From Lingula anatina (Eukaryota; Brachiopoda; Lingulata; Lingulida; Lingulidae), in contig NW_019775726.1 in the NCBI RefSeq assembly GCF_001039355.2, positions 62,001-126,000 of the forward strand: DNA of 64,000 nucleotides, read 5' to 3'. Within the stretch, counting starts at the first letter, position 1. The number at the start of each line of letters is the position of its first letter. A program made the translations under genes and the position numbers. Below the pieces are notes generated by a model. It searched no databases, was not told where the DNA came from, and saw only the letters and a program-made list of their open reading frames with translations. Of the stretch, positions 26,728 to 37,759 are shown piece by piece.

Positions 26728-27210
26728 TTACTCCGCAATTTAACTTTGAAGTTTCTCGCATGTTTAGGTCTATAGTGCGTGTCTTTGCTAGTCATATTAA
26801 GCATAACTCACTTCTATTTTGCACGCGAGTATCAATGACTGGTAAAAAAGTCAAGGAAGAAAACGTGTGTATTTGTAAAAAAAAAAAACAAAAAAAACGG
26901 GATATTAAATCTATACCGTAGATAAGAAAAGAGCAGTGTTTGCGGCGTAGGCCTACCGTTTATTTTGTTACAAAACTATGATGATATGTAAGATATTCTT
27001 ATAATGAAAAAAAAAAAAAAAAAAAAAAAACAGCACACCTAAGTCTATTTTTTTCTGGTCGATGAAAGCAAGGCGACTAGTCGCTGTGATGAATTTGTAA
27101 TGCAGATCCCCGCTGGATGTCCTTAGTATGAGGCCCTAGCGCCTGAGGTATAGATATTCGGACCCAGCAGCAGCCCAGTCAGTCATTTGGCGTCATAAAG
27201 ACGTCTTGGT
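26728..27210. repeat. First copy of a 480-base near-identical direct duplication
   Basis: It matches 28831-29319 from TTACTCC to GACGTCTTGGT. I see about five substitutions plus short indels: a 6-base GGCCTA insertion present only here (near 26950), differing A-run lengths and single-base changes. The second copy begins directly after an N. The divergence looks allelic. Confidence 0.9.
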
Positions 27211-28259
27211 AGTCGAGTCGCCACTCCCATAGGCCCAATAGTCGAACCCTGCAATGTTCTTTCCTGTAAACTTTTTTTGCTGAAATGCATTCTTCAGGCC
27301 GAGAGAAGCAAAATTAGCTTGGTTGCTATTTCCGAGACCTTGAGCATTTTTCAATATGGCCGTCAATTTATGAGGAAAAATAGAAAAACGACCAGAAGTC
27401 GCCGGGTAAACTTTATTGACAGCTTTTTTGAACGTGTATCCTATCAGGAGAGTACAACAGTACTAGTGAATAAGCTTAATCGCGTACCACTTAGCAAAAA
27501 ACCAAAATGGACGTCAAAACATAAGGCAGAAAATGATAAAAGTTTGTTTTTTTTTGCATATTTAGTTTTATTAAAACCATATCCCCTTTTTATATTTATG
27601 TTAATTATAATATTTTGTTAGTCATGACCTTAAACTCTTTGAATAAGCTTATCTGACAGTTCAATACCCCCAAGAGTCTGTTTTCTACTTCCCCGTGTCC
27701 CATAGTCAAAAACTTATTATGTTATTCCCTGAAGATTTTTAAAGAATTTAATACTTTGGGGTATAAAAGCCAATTTAATTTGGACTTTCTTGGCAGTGGC
27801 TACATACGGAACATTGATCAATTTTCAGAATTCAAGATGGCCGTCAATAATATAAAAATATATTATAATATCATTATATTATGAATAAATGATTATGTTA
27901 CATAGCAAAGAGTCGGGTTTTAAGTGCATGGTATTCCGCATTTCAAATGACCGCTAAAACATGCCCCAAAAGGTAAATAAAGCAGTTAAATTACGTTTTA
28001 AACTGGTATTATGTGGCGTATAATATATATCAACCTTTTATTTATTGACAAAGTGCACTTGTAAGGTACAGTTATGCTAAGACTCTATAAAAGAGGATCA
28101 TTGATAGGACTGACCACTACGTAAGTTCTCTTTTTAATACAAGCTCAATCTGGTGAAAAGTTTATCAAGGGCCAACAGGGGGTTCTGCAGGAATATGGGC
28201 ACAGGGAGTCCAAAATATTAATCTGCATTCAGTACTCTTATATTTGCATGGAGTCCAAC

Positions 28260-28295
28260 CAAGTCCCTTGGTGGGGACGGGGGGGGGGGGGGGTA
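28260..28295. repeat. Poly-G run
   Basis: A GGGGACGG block followed by about 15 G at 28279-28293. Length uncertain. Confidence 0.7.
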
Positions 28296-28830
28296 ATTTA
28301 AATTAACTTTTGTCAAAATATTAACCTTATTATTTTTTTTCGTTTTTGTTTTTATATTGATCATACCTTAATATTTTGATTTTAAATCTTTATCATAATT
28401 TTTTCAGTACGTACATAAAATTTAGCTTTAAAACTTCCCATTCTTTTTATTGAGAGTGACACGTGTAAGAATATTTCATCAGCATATAACAGCATTTCTA
28501 GTTTTTCTTATTACTGCACTTTTTTCACTTTACATTTTAAAGAGTCAATAAACAAAACATCTTACAAATCTTTCGGTTATATACTGACAGCAATTAAATT
28601 CTCTGAGGCCATATTTTTCAAAATAATTGTTATTTTGAAGCTCTAAACTGGATTAGGTTCATATGAATCATTTGTTTAGGACATTGGTATACAGAACCAA
28701 AAAGTTTCATGAATGGTTTCAAAACAAAAATGGCACCAGCGCAACACAAAGTCACAACGGTCAATAGCCGGTACGATCTCCGCTTGCTTCGATGCAGGCG
28801 GCGATCTGTTGGCGCATGATCGGGCAATAN

Positions 28831-29319
28831 TTACTCCACAATTTAACTTTGAAGTTTCTCGCATGTTTAGGTCTATAGTGCGTGTCTTTGCTAGTCATAT
28901 TAAGCATAACTCACTTCTATTTTGCACGCGAGTATCAATGACTGGCAAAAAAGTCAAGGAAGAAAACGTGTGTATTTGTAAAAAACAAAAAACAAAAAAA
29001 CAAAAAAAAAACGGGATATTAAATCTATACCGTAGATAAGAAAAGAGCAGTGTTTGCGGCGTACCGTTTATTTTGTTACAAAACTATGATGATATGTAAG
29101 ATATTCTTATAATGAAAAAAAAAAAAAAAAAAAAAAAAAACAGCACACCTAAGTCTATTTTTTCTGGTCGATGAAAGGCAAGGCGACTGGTCGCTGTGAT
29201 GAATTTGTAATGCAGATCCCCGCTGGATGTCCTTAGTATGAGGCCCTAGCGCCTGAGGTATAGATATCGGACCCAGCAGCAGCTCAGTCAGTCATTTGGC
29301 GTCATAAAGACGTCTTGGT
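28831..29319. repeat. Second copy of the 480-base duplication, starting right after an N
   Basis: The homology with 26728-27210 begins at the first base after the N at 28830 and stops after GACGTCTTGGT. Both copies include a poly-A run of about 25 bases. The sharp left edge at a gap is the mark of an assembly join, not of a biological insertion. Confidence 0.9.
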
Positions 29320-29978
29320 GTCGTATCCACCTGTAGACGTCTAGCAAAAAAGACCCCATAAACGTTAATCCACACCCTCACAGAGTGCCCACATTACGAA
29401 CAATTTCGATTTAAACTATCCCAAAATGTACACAAACCTTCCATACTTTTTAAATGTCCTTATTTTAAGAAGAAAAATTCATAGATTTTAGGACATGTAC
29501 AGGAGATTATATTATCATTGCGCCTTATCCCGTCGTCTTAGGTGCGTTTTTTGAGCACTGTCACGTGGTGAGTTGAAAATAAATATGACCGTCACCGGCC
29601 AAATTTAGAACATCATACTTTTTTGCTCTTTATTGATGCTTTAGAGATGCTTTCGAGTGTGTGAACAAGAATACATAAAAATATTAAGGCGCCTTGATGA
29701 AATATTTCTAAACCTATGGAAATCGTCTCAGTATGATCTAGCGTGCTTTGTGTACCAACATTACGACGACCCCATGATAACTAATTTTCTGACGTCTCCG
29801 CTACGGAGTGCTGGTATACCGTTTTCATGACGGAATTTCAAATGTCTAAAAAGCGCCTTTTCATAAAGGTCAATGAAGGTTAATGCCCTTGCTGTCATGA
29901 TGAAATGGGGGGTCGTTGTTTCCGCTCTGAAATATTTTTGGAATTCAAATACACTATTTTCTACGTATCCAGGGTTGC

Positions 29979-29979
29979 A

Positions 29980-30013
<34 letters not shown>
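29979..30013. repeat. (ATT)n microsatellite
   Basis: About 11 ATT units in an otherwise non-coding stretch upstream of the cysteine-rich gene. Read as protein it gives a run of tyrosines, which is an artefact. Confidence 0.9.
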
Positions 30014-30801
30014 TGTGCTGGGCAGCTGGGTTGAATTGGTGCGTGCTTACACGGAACGACCTCATACCAGTATATAATACATTGTACATGTACCTCGATG
30101 CATCAGGGCGCCTAGCAAACTGTACAATAGCCACGATAGATAGATAAAATTATAAAATTAAGGAAGTTTAGGGTGAGCGCTATTCTCCGTGTCCGGTTTG
30201 GCCAGTTTAACTGAACTTTACATTGTTTTCATAAATTTGACTCGTTATTGCAGGAAAAAGATGTTGCATTGCCACAAAATTTTCACTTTCTTTAACAGTC
30301 TTGCAGCTTCTGCGTAGCACCAACATCTAACTTTTTGTAGAAATTTTACTATTTGTCCCTTGTACAGTTAAAGGATAATAGTTCTTTCTTTTCCAAATGT
30401 GCACTATAGTAGATGGCCAGGAGAGGCATACATTAAGTAGCTACAATAAGGAGGAAGAGTGGTGTAGTGCCACATTTTACAACCAAACGCATTTTGCCAC
30501 CGGCTGCAAAGCGCGGGCTCTCTGGGACAACCAGTCCAGTCCAGTCCAGGCCACTATAATTTTCTAAGGACCCTTGCACTTCCCCGATGAAATCCCAAAG
30601 TTTCAAAGTCATTGTACTAACCCCACCTTTATTTTTTTATAAAAAAAAGTGACTTAGATAAAAACCTGGTTGCAAAATGAGTTTGGTTGCAAAATGCAGC
30701 TCTAGAGTGGCTGTTAATTTGCTCCGTATGCGATGCATGGCCTTTAAATATCAACAACGCTCCGATATCCCTAATGCTTATATATCTTACATACCTTTCA
30801 G

Positions 30802-33159
30802 AATGATTGTGTTTACACCGCCGGGAAAATGCGCTGGAAACTTGTCCCTATCAACGGGACCCATATGGTTGGAAGAGCCGACGTCTTGTCAGGCGCTGGG
30901 TGGCGTTCTAGAAGGAAAAGCGGATAGCGGAGAAACTCGCGGACGGACTCTTTGTTGGATGTCCTTCTGCGAAACCATAAGAATTCCCGGAAATGCAGTT
31001 TTGCCATCCGCTCCGGGAACTTGCACTTTTGAAACAAAACTTGGTTCAGCGATATTTAACATGCAAGCTGGTACTTGTATCACGTTGGCTGGGCACATTG
31101 TACGGACGACGACCTATACCGTAACAAGTTACGTGAACTGCAGGTAAGCATCAGGTGTGCTTCATGAACTACCTCCCTTCTTTGACCATAATGAGTTTAT
31201 GTCTGCCTGCAAGTTCTTCTGTCTGATTTATTATTTGTCTTATGTTTTTTCTGTCTGTTTATTTGTTTGCTTGTGTATATATTTCTGAACTTCACCTTTG
31301 TAACTTAATTTGCATGGGAATTCAAATGAATGGAGACATATGTTCACTCCAGGTTTGATCTCTGCAGAGCAAGCAGAGACAATAATCTGCAATACACCTT
31401 CCGTCCAATGAATAACGAGTCGTGTGCGGGACTATCTCCAGATCACGTGAACTTGATGCCTGAAGTGCGATTGGCCACTGTGCCGGAAACATGTGACGTA
31501 ATGGGAGGAAGTGACGCTGGCGTGACTTTCTATAACAAGATAAATTGCCTGTTTGATTGGTGCCAAATTGCAGAAGGCAGTGAGTAAAGTAGTTCATTAA
31601 ATTGGATTTTCTTTATTAACACTTTTTTTTATAAAGAACGGAGCAAAATACTTAAATGATAACAGACGCTTCGATATACCAGTAGCATCACCGGCTTTGC
31701 ATGTACCATGGATAAATAGTATTAGCAAGTCCGGCATTTCGCCGAAAAAAATACGATCGTTTTAAGAGAAGTTATAAATTCATTTTATTCAACAATATCT
31801 TATAGTAAATTTTTTCTTTAAGTTTTGATTACTTTTCATTAGTTTTAAATTAATTTCAGTTAATTTAATTTTTGCTTAAGGTTTTTACGTACTTGTCATA
31901 ATATATTTCTATATGTAACAGCACTGGGACGTGTGTAGCGAAGTTTTAAGAAATAAATAAATAATCAGAAAAAGTATAAAATAGCTATTTTAATGGTTAA
32001 ATATATATATATATATAGCAATTCTTTGCGTAATTACCAAATCATTCACAACCTATAGGCCTATTTTCGACGTGACCCAACGACAAGTCCAAAGGTAAGA
32101 CTGTCTTTTATTTGAAAATGAGCGAGAAAGCATTCTATTCTTGTTTTGTTAAAAACTGTTAATATATTTCTGGGAACACATTTTCTAGGCGATGCAGAGA
32201 ACACTCTGGATAAGGCTTACATGCTCAGGAAGTTTGGTGACAGGCGTTGTGCCACACCGCGGAACCGAATATATCTCCGGTATTCAAATGGAGCCGATGC
32301 CGCCGGGGAATGCAGATCATTAGGAGGACTTTATATACAAGGTGTAAACATATCTCAGTGTGTCCTTTACCTTTGCAAGGAAGACGATCTTGATAAAAAG
32401 GACACGAGACGCTTTGTGTTTAGTGAAATCGACGGCTGTCCGCCCAATACATACTTCAGTAGAGCCAGCATTTGGGCGTCGTCAGCCGAGTGCCGCTCCC
32501 TCAGAGGTGTCCCAGAAAATGAGAAGTCAACGCAACTCGCACTATGTACTGTAGATATATGCCAGGCTGTTCTATATAATGGAAGGCAGTTTGTTCCACT
32601 ACCTGCTAATGCATGTCCAGAGACGTCACTAAGAGCACGGGCTGCGCTGGGCACAGAAGCATCGCGTTGTAGGAGTTTAGGCGGAGAGAGTGAGGGAACT
32701 GTGAAAGACACATCCCTCAGGATCTGCTCGTTACAAATATGTCCATGGATACCCTTCGGTAAGTGAAATAATTACAACTGGGTCATAAGATGAGTGCGTT
32801 TTTTGCATTGTAACACATTTTAAATTTTCAATCCTATCTTGACCTGAAATAGGCGTTGGTTTGAATTCTGTTTCAATTGTATATTATAGAGTCTGCTAAC
32901 TTCCTGAACCATTTTCTGTCTTATAGATCTTATATTTTGTCGGCATTCACACAACACCAGTGCATCGAATCCTACAGGAAAGCTGTCCTGTCTTCCTTGC
33001 GATGCCAACGGAGAGTTTTATGAAGACCCAGCGCTCTGCAGCCGCTACTATGTGTGTGACGGCAACAGAATACAGGACGTGGCAATGCCGTGTGCGCTGG
33101 GGACTGCATGGAATCAGACGACAAAGACTTGTGACCATTTAAGGAATGTAAGATGCTAA
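30802..33159 (+). CDS. Cysteine-rich repeat protein with C-terminal peritrophin-A (CBM14) domain, 5' end missing
   Basis: Four exons: 30802-31143, 31353-31579, 32189-32758 and 32927-33159 (TAA), with phases 2, 1 and 1 all consistent; about 456 residues. The exon 1 acceptor (CATACCTTTCAG) is strong, so an upstream exon with the start and signal peptide is probably missing. The protein is built of about six modules of 50-65 residues: a first Cys, then C-R-S-L-G-G or a variant (CQALGG, CITLAG, CDVMGG, CRSLGG, CRSLRG, CRSLGG), then a C-x4-C ending (CWMSFC, CRFDLC, CLFDWC, CVLYLC, CTVDIC, CSLQIC). The last exon is a six-cysteine peritrophin-A domain (ALCSRYYVCDGN and GTAWNQTTKTCDH). Family knowledge: such domains bind chitin in cuticle, shell matrix or mucus. 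The extracellular role is inferred. I do not recognise the repeated module. Confidence 0.85.
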
Positions 33160-33363
33160 ATCTGTTAGACTTGATAATCATACCTCCTTTATATTTTTTA
33201 AAGATATTTTTTTGAAACACTAAATCACGATGACATAAAGAGTTTCATGTGTTGTTCAACTGTTGTCAAACCTGAGTGTCGATTATATTAAGAAGAAGCC
33301 TCGGGTGTGCAGTACCGTAGTGTTTCGTTCAGTTGTTCATCATTTGTTTGTGATTACACTGTA

Positions 33364-33369
33364 AATAAA
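33364..33369 (+). terminator. Candidate polyadenylation signal AATAAA
   Basis: An AATAAA hexamer about 205 bases after the stop codon of the chitin-binding gene. It is plausible by position, but the region is AT-rich and chance hexamers are common. Confidence 0.4.
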
Positions 33370-33399
33370 TGTACATGTAGGTGTACTTATTTCATTTAA

Positions 33400-35640
33400 A
33401 ATTAATGTTACACTACTGTATATATAAATGTATATCATTTTAGATATGAAGAGAATTTAATATATTCAGAACACATATCCCTTCTTTCATATTGATAAAA
33501 TGTAGGCCTATATTATAAATGTGATGTATTTTGTAATTTTAATTTTTTGCATTTTAATATTTGAGAACTACCCCAAAACCTCCTACCATCACTCTAGCGC
33601 ATACCATCGTACATTTGGATTAAAAAGAAATGATAATGATAATGATTAATATGATAAATGATAAAACCAAAGGTCTCAGGTTGTTAAATGTCGGCAGTTG
33701 TTATAAATGTAACTTCCAGTATCAAAGTTATACATATTTATCAGCCTTATTCTCCTGGATGCCTAACAGCATTCACCCATTCAAGAAAGGATAATACAAT
33801 ACATTTGTATGTAACGTAACGAAATAACGGTATTCTCTAGATGGGGTGATAGGAACGATTTCAAAATATTTGACAGAGAGAGAAAGAGAACAAGAAAGCT
33901 TTTCCATCCCAGAATGTTATCAAAATTTTAAAAAGCATTCCAAAAGCACAGGCTGTCGCATCTAACACAATGAGTCACTTACCTCTGCATGTCAGTATTT
34001 ACCAAATAAAACGTTTGTGCAGTCCTGGTGTTAGTTGCATTGAACTCTCGTTTTATAATAAATTCAGTCTCTATAAACTATAGATACACTCTAGTAGATA
34101 AACAATTAATGAATGTTAACACATAAGACGGATAAGTTTAATAAAGTATAATTGCTATTTCATTAGCTGTGTTAGATCTGCTTATAGAATCACGCGACAG
34201 CCTTTCCGGTAGATTGGCACACATTTTCTGCCTTCATTACTTACTGCACGTTTAGTTTTCTGCTCTACTTTCTTGTATGTGGTCCCTTTTTCTCTCTCTC
34301 TGATTTTATAGTACTTGTACTTGAAACATTTCTATGCCTTTAAAAATAATCATAATAAATGTTTTTTGTTTATATCTTTCGTAACACATTTTATCTTAAA
34401 AAAAAAAAACTTCTTGGTATTAACTGTATTTGGGTGCAGTGTTGGCACGTACAATATTTCGTGGTTATTTATTTTTTCATAGTCACAGTAGTGTCATACT
34501 CTTAATCGTTGTCATTCGATCACCATTAACAGTAGAAAGCGCGTGTTGATGAAGCCAAGTGTCGTTTTTTATTTTGATTCGCAATTGCTTCGTTTTTACT
34601 TGGTTATCGACAGAAGAGTTGGTCTAAAATTTGATGATGATGATAGGAACGGCTCTCATGTGTTGAACTCAAAGGATAGCCGATTCATTGACTATTACTG
34701 TCATTGAAGTCGGGTAACGAAATTAATTAAACGTTGCTGACTAAAACGTATTTGTCCAATATTTTTGGGTTTTGAGAATAGAACAGGCGAAGCATATATT
34801 GCTTTTGTCTTTCGGAGTTAAAAAAAACACTGCCTGTTCACATGTTTTATAGTTTCATAACTAACAAAGGCCTTATGTTTAAAACACGGCACATTATCAG
34901 CCATGTACATGCCAGTAGATTAATTACAAAAATCTGTTTTATTCCGACACAACAATTTCCCCGCATTTCCTGTACTTATTTTTATTTACCGATATAAACT
35001 CGGAGGCTTGTTCACAATGAATTTTGTCGACCTAGCTAATGAGCATAAACTGCATGGGGAGTATCGCTGAATGCAATCAGGTAAACAGATGTACCAAGTG
35101 TACTCCTATAATCGCCAGATTTTCTTTATTCTACTCAACGCCAAGGGGGGCGTGTTAGCTTGTTAATCTGATTGCATTCAGCGAGGGTCCCAGTTACGTT
35201 TGTGCTCATTATCTAGGTCGACGAAGTACATTGTAAACGGTCCCTAAAAAGGTATTAACTCCCTCATCTCCGTTAATAATTACAATAACAACTAGAAAAG
35301 AGAGCGCAGCCTCCGCCAAGATAAATAATTAAGTAATAATTAATTAATTCTCTAGCTGTGGCGTCTCTTCTTGACAGAGATAACAAATCATACTTTTTCT
35401 CATCACTAGTAGTTTAACACGTTATGCCTTCCTTTAAATTGCAAATCTGCTTTCAGGTTTTGCATAAATGCATGTTTTTACATGACTGATGAATCAAAAA
35501 GTACCGGTAATTGGAGTCGATCCTTATAACATTCGTTCAGTAGAAGGCCCATTTCAGACCTAAGACGCCCTTAACATTGATCATGTGCTCCAGAAAAAGA
35601 AGGCTGTTGTTTCAAAGATGGTATTGCTTAATTACAGATA
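33400..35640. other. Spacer between convergent genes, no gene recognised
   Basis: The chitin-binding gene (plus strand) and the TMEM272-like gene (minus strand) converge here, so this holds both 3' ends. The only structured item is the foldback repeat at 35008-35240. Confidence 0.55.
35008..35240. repeat. Foldback element with arms of about 70 bases
   Basis: The left arm includes GTCGACCTAGCTAATGAGCA and GCTGAATGCAATCAG (about 35011-35082). The right arm, read on the other strand, gives GTCGACCTAGATAATGAGCA and GCTGAATGCAATCAG (about 35170-35238). The central loop is about 85 bases. There is no open frame, so it is probably a non-autonomous DNA transposon unrelated to the MITEs elsewhere in the window. 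Confidence 0.75.
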
Positions 35641-35653
35641 TAGTTATAAATTA

Positions 35654-36940
35654 TCATTTTCGATCACACCGATGACAAATATAGAGACCCAAGAGAACAA
35701 CACATGCCAGAAATATCATGGCATAAACAATGATAATCTGCACAAATGCAAACATATACACAGTCTCGTCGCACCAGTTGCCAGGTTCCATTATAACTTG
35801 TTCAAACCGAGGTTTCCATATTCCATATACCCACACATTGCCCAGTATGAACCAGACGAATAAGAACAAGGTCAGTATGCCCTCTGTAAATTTAGATGAC
35901 CGCGACATGACTGGGTCCTCCATTTCGTCATCTTCGGCCTCGTACATTTGGTCCATTCTCTCCAGGCGCCTGGCTTTATGTTGTTTCCATATCAGAGCTA
36001 ATAGTTTCAGAACACCGAAGCAGCCACCAACTAGTAGGTATATGGGGATTTTAGGTTGTTTTGGACATTCTTGAAGGTATTGAACGCCTGAAAAAAAGGT
36101 ACCATTATTTCTGCTGACTAGGGGTTACTTGGTTGTTGGTACACATGTACGTCAGGTCAGGGGACGCAATCTTCTCATCAATAATTCCTGGAGAGTCCTT
36201 GCAGGAGATGGATCTCCACTTCATTTTTCAACCCCAGGTTAGGAACAGGTATTTGGTATATCTAATAGTAGTATGGAGTCGAGTAATCAGGTAACTACAG
36301 GGAAATCACTTTCAAGACATTTTGTCGTCAGAAGTTATTTGAGATAATTTAACAGTAATACACCGTATTTCATTTTTAGTTCTTAATCAAGGACCAGATA
36401 CTACCACATGCAGAGTAAATCTAATGTCAAACCGTAAAATACGTTTATCAAATGCGCAAAGAAGTTTTAGAAAAGTGTTTAAAGAGCATTTCATTGCACA
36501 ACCGTCCTCTCTCGTAGATTGTACTTACCTATACATATCATGGCCAGGGGTAAGCCCATGCACAGTCCACACACAACTGTCACTGCAACTGTGGAAGAAG
36601 TGTGAGAATAGAAAAGATCAAAGCAGCAAGTGTCTAGCGCAGATATAGAGTCGAGGATGCAGTCGCCAATTCTGATTTTTACACCTGGGTCTTGCAACGC
36701 CCTTTTAAGGCGTTCCGTTCGACTCAAGGTTTCAGCGCCTGTGATCTCTTCACGAGGAGGGTGACTAGGTCTTCGAAAACTGCCCCGAAAGCTGTCCCGA
36801 AAACTCCCTCTGTGTATAGAATTATAGTGCATATTGTCGATGTGAAGATTCAGTTGTAGACAGCTTTTATGCCTTTCTTCCAGGATTGTTTTGATTTCAT
36901 TGAATTCTCTTTGAAAGATTTTCTCAAAGGTGCGTGCCAT
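35654..36940 (-). CDS. TMEM272-like four-pass membrane protein, 281 aa
   Basis: Two exons, 36940-36529 and 36087-35654 (TGA), joined in phase 1 across GTAAGT and TTTTTTTCAG; 846 bases in all. The ATG at 36940 is preceded in frame by a stop, so it can serve as the start. Residues 1-110 are cytosolic, with a repeated RGSFRDSFRGSFRR segment near 44-58. Four hydrophobic segments follow at about 115-137, 151-171, 205-225 and 245-275, with an acidic EAEDDEMED loop between the second and third. The layout and pieces such as ECPKQPKIPIYLLVGG, FILGNVWVYGIW and WCDETVYMFAF match the TMEM272-like family, which is expanded in marine invertebrates and has no settled function. Two upstream exons may extend the protein (see 37558-37708 and 42639-42761). 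Confidence 0.88.
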
Positions 36941-37557
36941 TAAAGCCGCTTAACTTGAGCTGTGCACGTCGTAATAAGCTTCAATCCAGTAGCTACGGGT
37001 CGAAATTACATAACTTTATGCACGTAATCTCAATTATGAACCTGTTTCATTCGTTTTGGCTCGCAGATGCACTGTACACGTTCAATTTTGAATGCCGTAA
37101 GTTTTATGTTGTTTAATTCATATTCAGATAGAAGTGGTCTTGACACGTGGGTAAACTAAACACAATCAAATGTGTTATCGACATATTGATAGCCGAAGTG
37201 ATGCAAAATGGGAATAAGCAAAAGAAGTGACTCTTTAAAAAAGAATAATCATTTTTATGCGCGATTTTTTACACGTACATGTACATTTAACGCCCTCGAA
37301 AAGCTTTAAATCCCAAAGGTTCATAAATGGTGAAATGCTGTAGCTGAGATAAGTTTTGCTGAGAATAATCCTTGGGTACTACAAGTGTCAAAACAGACCT
37401 CACCCGGTAAACATAAATACCGACAAAAATACCATCATTTAACTTATACCATATTTTTAATTTGTGATCAGAATTAATATTAAAAAATTTAGTATTAAAA
37501 TGTTTCATGAGACAGCCTACAATTATTCAGATTCAAGATGATTTCAGGAACGCTTAC

Positions 37558-37708
37558 CTGAATTACAAACAATATCTCCTGTTCTACTTAAGAATTCAAA
37601 ATAAGTGGCTGAATCTTCACGTGCTTCTATGAACTGTGACGTCACTGAGCCGTAACCAGCACTGGTCCCTGCCGCAGCCCTTAACTTCTGGCTGCCAAGG
37701 TCGTCTGT
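37558..37708 (-). CDS. Possible upstream coding exon of the TMEM272-like gene
   Basis: 151 bases between a good acceptor (TTCTTTCCGCAG) and a good donor (GTAAGC), open throughout, encoding TDDLGSQKLRAAAGTSAGYG and then VTSQFIEAREDSATYFEFLS. It enters in phase 0 and leaves in phase 1. Composition and borders look like a real exon. It could join the TMEM272-like exon through an acceptor at 36943/36944 (TTAAG), which keeps the frame into the ATG at 36940, but that acceptor has a weak pyrimidine tract. Otherwise it belongs to an unrelated short gene. Confidence 0.5.
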
Positions 37709-37759
37709 CTGCGGAAAGAACGAATTAACTTTGAAAATATGTAATTGTATTGTCTTCAA

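Noticed and set aside
28713-28830. Minus-strand trace resembling the C-terminal end of a Tc1/mariner-type transposase (RQQIAACIEA-like)
   Set aside because: Only about 15-20 residues fit, in a shifting frame, next to an N. Too short to support a feature.
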